NCBI GenBank assembly: GCA_023400405.1
Contig: JAEXFD010000030.1
Location: 124,001-188,000, forward strand
DNA from: Pseudomonadota bacterium
GTDB taxonomy: Bacteria; Pseudomonadota; Alphaproteobacteria; Sphingomonadales; Sphingomonadaceae
DNA length: 64,000 nt
Direction: 5' to 3'
Both the position numbers and the translations under genes were made by a program. Below the pieces are notes generated by a model. That model saw only the letters and a program-made list of their open reading frames with translations, searched no databases and was not told the DNA's origin. Positions 1-9,140 of the stretch are shown in pieces; the stretch's first letter is position 1, and every line of letters begins with the position of its first letter.

Positions 1-820
1 CACGGGTCTTCGCACTCGACGCCGGCATGTCGGCGCCTGCGAACATCGCCATCCAGCCGAAATAGGGCGCCACTTCTTCCGGGCTCAACGAGCGCACCGG
101 CACGTCCAGCCCGGCACCGACCACTTCGGCGATCTCACGGGCGGTGATCCCCTCCTCGGCCGAAGCATGATAGCGCGCGCCCGCCTCCCCCTTGTCGAGC
201 GCGAGCCAATAGAGCCGCGCAACGTCGAGCACATGCCCGGCCGACCAGCGATTGCTACCATCGCCGACATAGGCCGCGAGGCCCTTCTCGCGCGCGATCC
301 CGACAAACGGCGTGATCAAGCCTTGCTTCACGGTGTCGTGGACCTGCGGCAGCCGCACCACCCGCACGTCGACGCCGGCATCGAGCAATGCCTGGCCAGT
401 CTGTTCGGAAAGGATCCGCGGGTTCGGATGATGCGCGTCGAACACGTCCTCGTCCGCCAGCGTTCCCGGCCCCGCGCTGCCCATCCCGGTGCCCGACGTG
501 ATGATGAGCGGCCGACTCGATCCCTTGAGCGCTTTGCCAAGCGCCTCGATCGCGCGGCCGTCCTTCTGGACGTTGGCGAGGAAGTTCGAGAAGTCATGGT
601 CGAACGCCGTGTGGATTACCGCATCGGCCTGCTCGGCACCGGTACTGAGGCTGGCCGGGTCTTCGAGCGTGCCGCGATAGGGTTCGACGCCCTGTTCCTC
701 GAGGCTGCGGGCGCCCGCGTCCGAACGCGTCAGGCCCAGCACCTGATGGCCCGCGCCAAGCAGTTCCGGCACGATCCGCGAGCCGATGAAACCGGTCGCG
801 CCGGTAAGAAACACACGCAT
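1..820 (-). CDS. NAD(P)-binding SDR / epimerase-type oxidoreductase (C-terminus cut by window edge)
   Basis: Predicted cytoplasmic NAD(P)-dependent short-chain (extended/atypical SDR) oxidoreductase; the substrate cannot be told. The N-terminus reads MRVFLTGATGFIGSR, with the Rossmann motif GATGFIG at residues 7-13. Further on come an IITSGTGMG stretch, a VVRLPQVHD stretch and a YHASAEEGIT stretch near the end, as in NAD-dependent epimerase/dehydratases. The ATG at 818-820 is the only start that keeps the Rossmann strand at the N-terminus, and a GGAG lies eight bases upstream. The frame stays open to base 1, so about 273 residues are visible and probably only a few C-terminal ones are missing. 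It is divergent from the MmyB-type regulator at 920 across a 99-base AT-richer gap. That arrangement is common for this regulator family and suggests local control. The family call is firm, the function is not. Confidence 0.85.
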   Translation of the reverse strand, partial: MRVFLTGATGFIGSRIVPELLGAGHQVLGLTRSDAGARSLEEQGVEPYRGTLEDPASLSTGAEQADAVIHTAFDHDFSNFLANVQKDGRAIEALGKALKGSSRPLIITSGTGMGSAGPGTLADEDVFDAHHPNPRILSEQTGQALLDAGVDVRVVRLPQVHDTVKQGLITPFVGIAREKGLAAYVGDGSNRWSAGHVLDVARLYWLALDKGEAGARYHASAEEGITAREIAEVVGAGLDVPVRSLSPEEVAPYFGWMAMFAGADMPASSAKTR

Positions 821-919
821 GGTTGCACTCCGTTCTTGTAGTCGCCAACGGCTGTGCAGCCCATTCTCTTCCTGTTAAAGTAGTGACCTTATCCTAGTAT
901 CATTTCCAACAGGATCGCG

Positions 920-1783
920 ATGCCACGCGCCAGCAGCACCGCTCTAGGCCAATTCCTGCGCGACCGGCGCACCCGGCTCGACCCGACGAGCTTCGGCTTC
1001 GCGGCAGGCCGCCGGCGCACGCCCGGGCTGCGCCGCGAGGAAGTAGCGCAACGCTCGAACATCAGCCCGACCTGGTACACCTGGCTAGAACAGGGCCGAG
1101 GCGGTGCTCCTTCGGCCGATGTTCTCGATCGGATCGCGGCTGGTCTGATGCTCACCGAGCCGGAGCGCGAGCACGTGTACATGCTTGCCTTCGGCCATCC
1201 GCCCGAAGCGCGTTATCGGGGGCATGACGGGATCAGCCCGCGCCTCCAGCGCGCGCTCGATGCGATGACCTACCTGCCCGCCATCGTCCGCACCGCCACT
1301 TGGGACGTCGTGGCCTGGAACGCGGCGGCAGCGGCGGCGCTGAGCGACTATGGCAAACTGCCACCCGAAGAGCGCAACATCCTGCGCCGGCTCTTTTCCG
1401 ATTCGCGGATGCGCGCGGCGCAGGAGGACTGGCAGAGCGTCGCACGCTTCGTCGTCGCCGCCTTCCGCGCCGATGTGGCGCGTGCCGGCGCGACCGAGGA
1501 GATTCGCGCGCTGGTCGAGGATCTGTCGCGCACCAGCGCCGAATTCGAAGCCTTGTGGAGCAGCAACGATGTCGGAGGCCATGGCGACGGCGTGAAGCGG
1601 CTGCGTCACCCCGAAATGGGGCTGATCGAACTCGAATTCTCAACCTTTGCGGTGGAGGGCCGGCCCGAACTCAACTTGATGATCTACAATCCGGTCAGTC
1701 CGGAAGTTGCCGCGAAGATCCGCGCTGCCGTCGATGCCCGGGTCGAGGCCGCGCGCGCGGCGAGCACGGCGCTCGCGCCATAG
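920..1783 (+). CDS. XRE-family regulator with MmyB-like ligand-binding domain
   Basis: Predicted DNA-binding transcription regulator of 287 residues. The N-terminal ~85 residues form an XRE-type helix-turn-helix: FLRDRRTRLDP, then RRTPGLRREEVAQRSNIS, then a TWYTWLEQGR recognition segment. The GLRREEVA and WYTWLEQGR signatures are typical of MmyB-type regulators. Residues ~105-275 match the PAS-like MmyB ligand-binding domain, with AWNAAAAAALSDY, a central LVEDLSRTSAEFEALWSSNDV and RHPEMGLIELEF. The start is ATG 920 with AGGA upstream. It is divergent from an SDR gene, and an AT-rich gap between them (821-919) carries the imperfect palindrome TAAAGTAGTGACCTTA, a possible operator. The likely role is repression of the adjacent oxidoreductase. 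The ligand is unknown. Confidence 0.88.
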   Translation: MPRASSTALGQFLRDRRTRLDPTSFGFAAGRRRTPGLRREEVAQRSNISPTWYTWLEQGRGGAPSADVLDRIAAGLMLTEPEREHVYMLAFGHPPEARYRGHDGISPRLQRALDAMTYLPAIVRTATWDVVAWNAAAAAALSDYGKLPPEERNILRRLFSDSRMRAAQEDWQSVARFVVAAFRADVARAGATEEIRALVEDLSRTSAEFEALWSSNDVGGHGDGVKRLRHPEMGLIELEFSTFAVEGRPELNLMIYNPVSPEVAAKIRAAVDARVEAARAASTALAP

Positions 1784-1924
1784 TCGCGATCAGCGATCGT
1801 GGATGGGGCAGCCGCAGATCAGCAATGCGGCGATGGCATATCGCTGGTGTTCCGGCACAGAGTTGAAGAACACGAGGGCGGCAGGCTGGTCATGGACGCT
1901 GCAGCCCGCATCCGCGTCACAGCA

Positions 1925-1959
1925 AAAAGCCCGCCGGCCAGCGCGACCGACGGGCTTTT
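1925..1959 (-). terminator. Rho-independent terminator of tRNA-Val
   Basis: The arms AAAAGCCCG (1925-1933) and CGGGCTTTT (1951-1959) are perfect inverted repeats with a 17-base loop. On the minus strand the stem ends in a T run, five bases after the tRNA CCA end. The flanking A and T runs mean it could also act on the plus strand for the MmyB-type regulator gene. Confidence 0.75.
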
Positions 1960-1963
1960 GAAA

Positions 1964-2038
1964 TGGTGGGCGCGGTAGGGATTGAACCTACGACCCCACC
2001 CGTGTGAAGGGTGTGCTCTACCACTGAGCTACGCGCCC
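1964..2038 (-). tRNA. tRNA-Val (anticodon CAC)
   Basis: The minus strand reads GGGCGCGTAGCTCAGTGGTA at the 5' end and folds as a full cloverleaf. The acceptor stem is GGGCGCG paired with CGCGCCC. The D arm contains AGCTCAGTGGTAGAGC. The anticodon stem CACCC/GGGTG encloses the loop TTCACAC, giving anticodon CAC. The T arm contains GGTTCAATCC. The 3' CCA is genomically encoded at 1964-1966. Total length is 75 bases with CCA. It stands alone, with its own terminator downstream. Confidence 0.95.
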
Positions 2039-2142
2039 ATTGGCCGTGCGGCCGAAATGGGAAGCGGGCCTTTAGGTCGCGGTGGACGCGCTGTCCAGCC
2101 CCTCCCCGATCCTAAAGCCCGGAAATTCGCCGCCGCCGGTGC

Positions 2143-2415
2143 TTAGTTGACCGAATCCTTCAGGCCCTTGCCCGCCTTGAACTTCGGCTGGTTCGACGCC
2201 TTGATCGTCATCGGCTCGCGGGTACGCGGGTTGCGGCCGGTCGAGGCCTTGCGTTTGCTGACGGAGAAGGTGCCGAAGCCGACCAGGCGGACCTCGTCGC
2301 CCTTCTTCAGTGCCGCCGTGATCGCGTCGAACACGGCCTCGACCGCCTTGCTCGCATCGCCCTTGCCAAGACCCGAGGTGTCGGCGACCTGTCCGATCAG
2401 CTCCTGCTTGTTCAT
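2143..2415 (-). CDS. hup: HU-family nucleoid DNA-binding protein
   Basis: A 90-residue histone-like HU protein, which bends and compacts DNA as a dimer. It starts MNKQELIGQVADTSGLGKGD and carries the HU signature VGFGTFSVSKRKASTGRNP, with the beta-arm residues that enter the minor groove, followed by RTREPMTIKAS and FKAGKGLKDSVN. Length is exactly that of the HU-alpha/beta type. The ATG at 2413-2415 is preceded by AGGGGGAC. Longer in-frame starts upstream would cross the hairpin at 2461-2504 and add residues that HU does not have. It follows lon on the same strand, an order found in many proteobacteria, with a 158-base gap that holds that hairpin and a TTGACA hexamer at 2505-2510 that may be its -35 element. 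It is probably highly and separately expressed. Confidence 0.97.
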   Translation of the reverse strand: MNKQELIGQVADTSGLGKGDASKAVEAVFDAITAALKKGDEVRLVGFGTFSVSKRKASTGRNPRTREPMTIKASNQPKFKAGKGLKDSVN

Positions 2416-2460
2416 TCGATGAAGTCCCCCTGATGGAATAACGACGCACGGCCGCGAGTC

Positions 2461-2504
2461 GCGGCGGCAACGGAGCGCGCGAGTCAGCACGCCGTTGCCG
2501 CCGC
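2461..2504 (-). terminator. Long perfect hairpin between lon and hup
   Basis: A 13-base perfect stem: GCGGCGGCAACGG at 2461-2473 pairs with CCGTTGCCGCCGC at 2492-2504, leaving an 18-base loop. It sits 70 bases past the lon stop and 46 bases before the hup start. There is no T run, so it may be a terminator for lon that works without a U tract, or an RNA processing/stability hairpin. Confidence 0.5.
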
Positions 2505-2573
2505 TGTCAAAACCTTTCGCCCTGATTTTATCTCAAGACGGCGAAAACATTTCGGTGTGCGAACGATTTACCA

Positions 2574-5030
<2,457 letters not shown>

Positions 5031-5035
5031 GGATA

Positions 5036-5057
5036 CTCCTGGACCCGCACCGGGTCC
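5036..5057 (-). promoter_or_regulatory. Hairpin touching the lon ribosome binding site
   Basis: On the minus strand GGACCCG, loop GTG, CGGGTCC forms a perfect 7-base-pair stem (plus-strand 5041-5057). Its 3' base is directly followed by AGGAG (5040-5036) and, five bases later, the lon ATG. A stem at this place could affect ribosome access or act as an attenuator. The Shine-Dalgarno itself is outside the stem, so a classical RNA thermometer is not shown. Confidence 0.4.
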
Positions 5058-5196
5058 CTTTCCCACATTATATGGGAGCTTGGGCGGCGGCATCAATCGT
5101 CGTGCGCGGTTAGGTTGTGGACTGCTGCCCGCTGCCCCCGGCCACGCATTGCCATTCTCGTCGCCTGACGCTCCAATCCGCCTGAAGGAGGCCATC

Positions 5197-6909
5197 ATCC
5201 GCACATCCCTGTTCCTCGCCGCCTCGGTCCTGGCGATCGCGACCCCCGCCGCCGCGCAGGGCGTCAAGCAGGGCGAACCGCCGATCACGCCCATGACTCA
5301 GGCCTCGGGCGGGCCGATCGATCCGGAGCGCGCGGCGCTGCACCTCAGCCATGTCGACCTCGCAATCGAGGTGTTCCCAGACAAGCAGCGGATCGAAGGC
5401 GTCGGCACACTCACGGTCACCAGCGCGATTCCGCAGCGCGTGCTCCCGGTCGATCTCGACAAGAACCTGCCGGTCCGCTCGATCAGCGTCGACGGCAAGC
5501 CCCTTCCCGCGTCGGCCTGGAAGAATCCCGAAGGCCGCCTGTTCGTTACCCTGCCCCGCCCGCTCAAGGCCGGCGGCAGTGCAGTGCTGCGGATCGCCTA
5601 TGGCGGCACGCCGCACGTCGCAGTACGTGCGCCGTGGGACGACGGCATGGTCTGGGCGAAGACGCCGACCGACCGCGAACCGTGGATCGCCAGCACCGCG
5701 GAGGGCTATGGCTGCGACCTGTTCTGGCCGTGCCTGGATTTCCCCAAGGGCGAGCCGGACACAGTCGATCTCCACATCACCGTACCCAAGGGCCTGAAGG
5801 CGGCGGGCAATGGCCGGCTGATCAAGGTCGATGCGCTGGCCGACGGTCGCTCGACCTGGAACTGGCATGCGCGCAGCCCCAATCCCTATTCCGTGACGCT
5901 GCAGGTCGCGCCCTACGAACTGCTCCAGGCCGATTACCAGAGCCGCTTCGGCAACAGCTTCCCGATCCAATATTGGTACCTGCCCGGCCGCGATGCCAAG
6001 GCGAAGGGACTGTTCGCGGAGTTCGCCCCCGCCCTCGATTTCTACGAGAGCATGATCGGTCCCTATCCCTGGAGCGACGAGAAGATGGGCGTCGCCGAGA
6101 CCCCGCATCTCGGCATGGAGCACCAGACGATCAACGCCTATGGCAACAACTACAAGAAGACCCCGTCCGGCTTCGACGAGATCTTCCAGCACGAGCTCGG
6201 CCATGAATGGTTCGGCAACCAGATGTCGGCCGCCAATTGGGACGATTACTGGCTGCACGAAGGCTACGCCCAGTACATGCAGCCGCTCTACGGCCGCTGG
6301 CGCGAGGGCGAGGCGCGCTACGCGATCATGATGGAGGATTTCCGCCTCTCGATCACCAACCACGCGCCGATCGTCTCTGGCCAGGTCCGCACCGAGGAAC
6401 AGGTCTATGAGGAGGAGAATGGCGGCCCGGGCCAGGACATCTACGTCAAGGGCGCCTGGGTGCTTCACACGCTGCGCAACCTGATCGGCGACGACAAGTT
6501 CTTCGAGGCCACTCGCCGGCTGGTCTATGGCCGACCCGATCCCAAGCCCGGCAATTTCAAGCCACGCTTCGCCACCACGCCCGAATATATCGCGATCGTG
6601 AACCAGGTGGCGGGCAAGAACCTCCAATGGTTCTTCAACGTCTATCTCTATCAGGCGGCGCTGCCCGAGCTGATCGAGAGCCGCGAGGGCGATCGCCTGA
6701 CGCTGCGCTGGAAGACCCCCGGCGACAACCCCTTCCCGCTGCCGGTCGAGGTCTCGGTCGACGGCAAGGTGAGCAAGGTCGCGATGGACGGCAATAGCGG
6801 CAGCCTGCGGGTGCCGGCGGGCGCGCATGTGATCGTCGATCCCGACGCGCGGATCCTCAGGCGTTCCGAGGCCGTCGAAGCCTATCAGCGCTATCGCTAC
6901 AGGATGTGA
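5197..6909 (+). CDS. M1-family zinc aminopeptidase, secreted
   Basis: Predicted periplasmic/secreted metallo-aminopeptidase of the M1 (gluzincin) family, removing N-terminal residues from peptides. The zinc site is HELGH (residues ~332-336 from base 5197) with the third ligand in LHEGYAQY (E~355), giving the exact HExxH-18-E spacing. The exopeptidase-type GAMEN loop appears as GMEHQ. The N-terminus after the signal peptide (SLFLAASVLAIATPAAAQ) begins a beta-sandwich domain (LHLSHVDLAIEVFPDKQRIEG). The start is a problem. A perfect AAGGAGG at 5185-5191 is followed at 5 bases by ATC, not ATG/GTG/TTG. Alternatives are TTG 5149, which has no ribosome site, and ATG 5029, which is antisense to the lon start codon. 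I place the start at the ATC with reserve. The next gene starts two bases after the stop. Confidence 0.9.
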   Translation: MRTSLFLAASVLAIATPAAAQGVKQGEPPITPMTQASGGPIDPERAALHLSHVDLAIEVFPDKQRIEGVGTLTVTSAIPQRVLPVDLDKNLPVRSISVDGKPLPASAWKNPEGRLFVTLPRPLKAGGSAVLRIAYGGTPHVAVRAPWDDGMVWAKTPTDREPWIASTAEGYGCDLFWPCLDFPKGEPDTVDLHITVPKGLKAAGNGRLIKVDALADGRSTWNWHARSPNPYSVTLQVAPYELLQADYQSRFGNSFPIQYWYLPGRDAKAKGLFAEFAPALDFYESMIGPYPWSDEKMGVAETPHLGMEHQTINAYGNNYKKTPSGFDEIFQHELGHEWFGNQMSAANWDDYWLHEGYAQYMQPLYGRWREGEARYAIMMEDFRLSITNHAPIVSGQVRTEEQVYEEENGGPGQDIYVKGAWVLHTLRNLIGDDKFFEATRRLVYGRPDPKPGNFKPRFATTPEYIAIVNQVAGKNLQWFFNVYLYQAALPELIESREGDRLTLRWKTPGDNPFPLPVEVSVDGKVSKVAMDGNSGSLRVPAGAHVIVDPDARILRRSEAVEAYQRYRYRM

Positions 6910-6911
6910 CC

Positions 6912-7526
6912 ATGCATGGCCTGATCTCGATCATCGATCCGCAGCCGACCAGCATCTTTGCCGTCGTCGCCCTATTCGCGAGCCTGGCGATATGGGCGGG
7001 TGCGCTTATGCTTGCGAAGCGGCGGCGCGGCCCGGCGGGGAGCGAAGTCACCCAGGCCCGCGACTCCGCCTCGATGGTGGGCGTCGCGGTCCAGGCGCTC
7101 GGCTTCGTCGTCGTCGGCTTCGGGCCGCTCAAGATGGTATTGGGCATGCCGGACGCGCCGGAAATCGGCAGACTCATCGCGATGCTGGTGCTGATGGCCG
7201 GGGCAATCGGCCTGTTCATGGCGTCATCGCGCGCGATGGGCCGCAACTGGGCGATCGTCGCGCGCACCCGCCACGATCACGAGCTGGTCACCTGGGGTCC
7301 CTTCGCGGTCATCCGCAATCCGATCTATGTCGCGCTGTTCGTCTGGATCCTGGTGATGGCGATCGCGCTCGGCCATTGGCGCGGATTGGCGATTGGCGCG
7401 CCGCTCTACTGGATCGGCACCTGGATGCGGGTGAAGCGCGAAGAGAGGCTGCTGCGGGCTCAGTTCGGCGCCGCCTATGACGATTATGCTGCGCGCGTGA
7501 AGCGCTTCGTTCCTGGGCTGGTGTGA
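6912..7526 (+). CDS. Membrane methyltransferase, isoprenylcysteine carboxyl methyltransferase-like
   Basis: An integral membrane protein of about 204 residues with several hydrophobic helices (SIFAVVALFASLAIWAGALML, VQALGFVVVGFGPLKMVLG, LIAMLVLMAGAIGLFMA, IYVALFVWILVMAIALG). The C-terminal part has the ICMT/PEMT-like cofactor region: HELVTWGPFAVIRNPIYVALF, then RVKREERLLRAQFGAAYDDYAARVKRFVPG. The RNPIY and EE-L---FG--Y--Y motifs are hallmarks of this S-adenosylmethionine-dependent family. The substrate is unknown. The ATG at 6912 lies two bases after the aminopeptidase stop, and an in-frame GTG at 6906 overlaps that stop, so translational coupling is likely. The carboxylesterase follows within 12 bases, suggesting a three-gene operon. 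Confidence 0.82.
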   Translation: MHGLISIIDPQPTSIFAVVALFASLAIWAGALMLAKRRRGPAGSEVTQARDSASMVGVAVQALGFVVVGFGPLKMVLGMPDAPEIGRLIAMLVLMAGAIGLFMASSRAMGRNWAIVARTRHDHELVTWGPFAVIRNPIYVALFVWILVMAIALGHWRGLAIGAPLYWIGTWMRVKREERLLRAQFGAAYDDYAARVKRFVPGLV

Positions 7527-7537
7527 GAGGATCACCG

Positions 7538-8917
7538 ATGATTGCCAAGCTGCTGACCGCCGCCGCGCTGCTGCTTCCCGCCGCCGCCCAGGCCCAGACT
7601 GTCCGCGTGGCCGAAGGTCGGCTTCAGGGGACCACGGCCGAAGGGATCGCCTCGTTCAAGGGGATTCCCTTCGCGGCGCCGCCTGTGGGCCCGCTGCGCT
7701 GGCGGGCGCCGCAGCCGGCCGCACACTGGACCGGCACGCGCGACGCCAGCGCCTATCGCAACGATTGCATGCAGAAGCCATTCGAAAGCGACGCGGCTCC
7801 GCTCGGAACTCCGCCTTCGGAAGATTGCCTCTACGCCAATGTCTGGCGCCCGGCCGGCGGCGCCAAGAAGCTGCCGGTGCTCGTCTGGATCTATGGCGGC
7901 GGCTTCGTGAACGGCGGCTCGTCCCCGCCGACCTATACCGGCGCCGAACTCGCCAAGCAGGGCATCCTGATGGTGAGCTTCAATTATCGGCTCGGCCGCT
8001 TCGGCACCTTCGCCCATCCGGCGCTGACCGCCGCCAATGCCGATCACGGCCTTCTCGCCGATTACGGCTATATGGACCAGATCGCCGCGCTGCGCTGGAT
8101 TCGGCGCAATATCGCCGCGTTCGGCGGCGATCCGCGCAACGTCACGATCATCGGCGAGAGCGCCGGCGGCATGTCGGTCCACACGCTCGTCACTTCGCCG
8201 ATGGCAAAGGGGCTGTTCCAGCGCGCGATCGTGATGTCCGGCGGCGACGGGCGCAACAACGACGCGACGCTCGCTAAGGCAGAGGCCGGGGGCACCGCCT
8301 TCGCCGCGGACAAGGGCATCGCGGCGAACGATCCCCAGGCGCTCGCCAAGCTGCGCGCGCTCCCGGCCGAGCAGGTGATCGACAATCTCAACCTCGCCAG
8401 CCGCGCGCTGGACGGCAGCCGCACCTATCTCCCGCCGATCGCCGACGGCCGCATCGCGGTCGAGCCGATCGCCGCCTATCGCAGCGGCGCCTTCGTTCAT
8501 GTACCGATGATGATCGGCGCGACCAGCGACGATATTGCGGGCCCGAAGGGCTTCATGATCGCCGGTGCGCGCGAAATGGCGGCGCTGATAGCGTCGAAGG
8601 ACGTGCCGGTCCATTATTACCGCTTCGACTATGTCGCCGAATCGCTGCGCACGCCCCAGACCAAGGGCGCCGGCCACGCCAGCGACATCCCCTTCTTCTT
8701 CCACACCGAAGCGATCAAATATGGCGCGGACACCACGCCCCGCGACCGCCAGGCTGGCGCGGTCGCCAGCGCCTATATCGTCGCCTTCGCCAAGACCGGC
8801 AATCCGAACGGCCCCGGCCGCCCGGCCTGGGGCACGATGGCCAGCGGTACGGGGCCGATGCTGATGCTCGGCATGGACGGCGGCGCGAGCGTGATGGAGG
8901 ACCCGCTGGCACCGTAG
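7538..8917 (+). CDS. Type-B carboxylesterase, secreted
   Basis: A 459-residue alpha/beta-hydrolase of the carboxylesterase/lipase type-B family. It has a Sec signal peptide (IAKLLTAAALLLPAAAQAQ). The family N-terminal pattern VRVAEGRLQGTTAEGIASFKGIPFAAPPVG is followed by SEDCLYANVWRP and the oxyanion-hole loop WIYGGGFVNGG. The nucleophile elbow is GESAGG (S~208), and the His is probably that of GAGHASDIPFFF. It hydrolyses carboxylic esters, but the substrate cannot be read from sequence. It is somewhat shorter than the usual 500-550 residues. The ATG at 7538 is preceded by GAGAGGATC, 11 bases after the previous stop, so it closes the aminopeptidase-methyltransferase operon. Confidence 0.92.
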   Translation: MIAKLLTAAALLLPAAAQAQTVRVAEGRLQGTTAEGIASFKGIPFAAPPVGPLRWRAPQPAAHWTGTRDASAYRNDCMQKPFESDAAPLGTPPSEDCLYANVWRPAGGAKKLPVLVWIYGGGFVNGGSSPPTYTGAELAKQGILMVSFNYRLGRFGTFAHPALTAANADHGLLADYGYMDQIAALRWIRRNIAAFGGDPRNVTIIGESAGGMSVHTLVTSPMAKGLFQRAIVMSGGDGRNNDATLAKAEAGGTAFAADKGIAANDPQALAKLRALPAEQVIDNLNLASRALDGSRTYLPPIADGRIAVEPIAAYRSGAFVHVPMMIGATSDDIAGPKGFMIAGAREMAALIASKDVPVHYYRFDYVAESLRTPQTKGAGHASDIPFFFHTEAIKYGADTTPRDRQAGAVASAYIVAFAKTGNPNGPGRPAWGTMASGTGPMLMLGMDGGASVMEDPLAP

Positions 8918-9102
8918 CGCAGAGCCGAGCGCGACGTGGCAGCCGAGTTGCGCCGCACTGATCGTGCCGAGACCGGTCCATCGCGCCGCCGCCACGATGC
9001 GAAAGCCGCGGGAGCGCTTCTGATGTCCATCGAAGCATTCGAGGGGCAGCCGAATGTCGTGACTGCGGCTTACGTGGCTGCCCTCGCTCCGAGCTAAGGC
9101 GC

Positions 9103-9126
9103 GGTCTGGGCAAGAATACCCAGACC
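9103..9126 (-). terminator. Hairpin after the adhesin gene
   Basis: GGTCTGGG (9103-9110) and CCCAGACC (9119-9126) form a perfect 8-base stem with an 8-base loop, 15 bases past the adhesin stop. There is no T run. It lies in the 223-base convergent gap 8918-9140, where nothing else was recognised, and may serve both strands. Confidence 0.5.
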
Positions 9127-9140
9127 GGCCCAAGCTGTCC

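Noticed and set aside
1784..1963. Possible small gene after the MmyB-type regulator
   Set aside because: Short frames here have no ribosome site or recognisable protein, and the region ends in the tRNA terminator.
8918..9140. Possible gene remnant between the carboxylesterase and adhesin
   Set aside because: No frame shows protein-like composition; only the hairpin at 9103-9126 is supportable.
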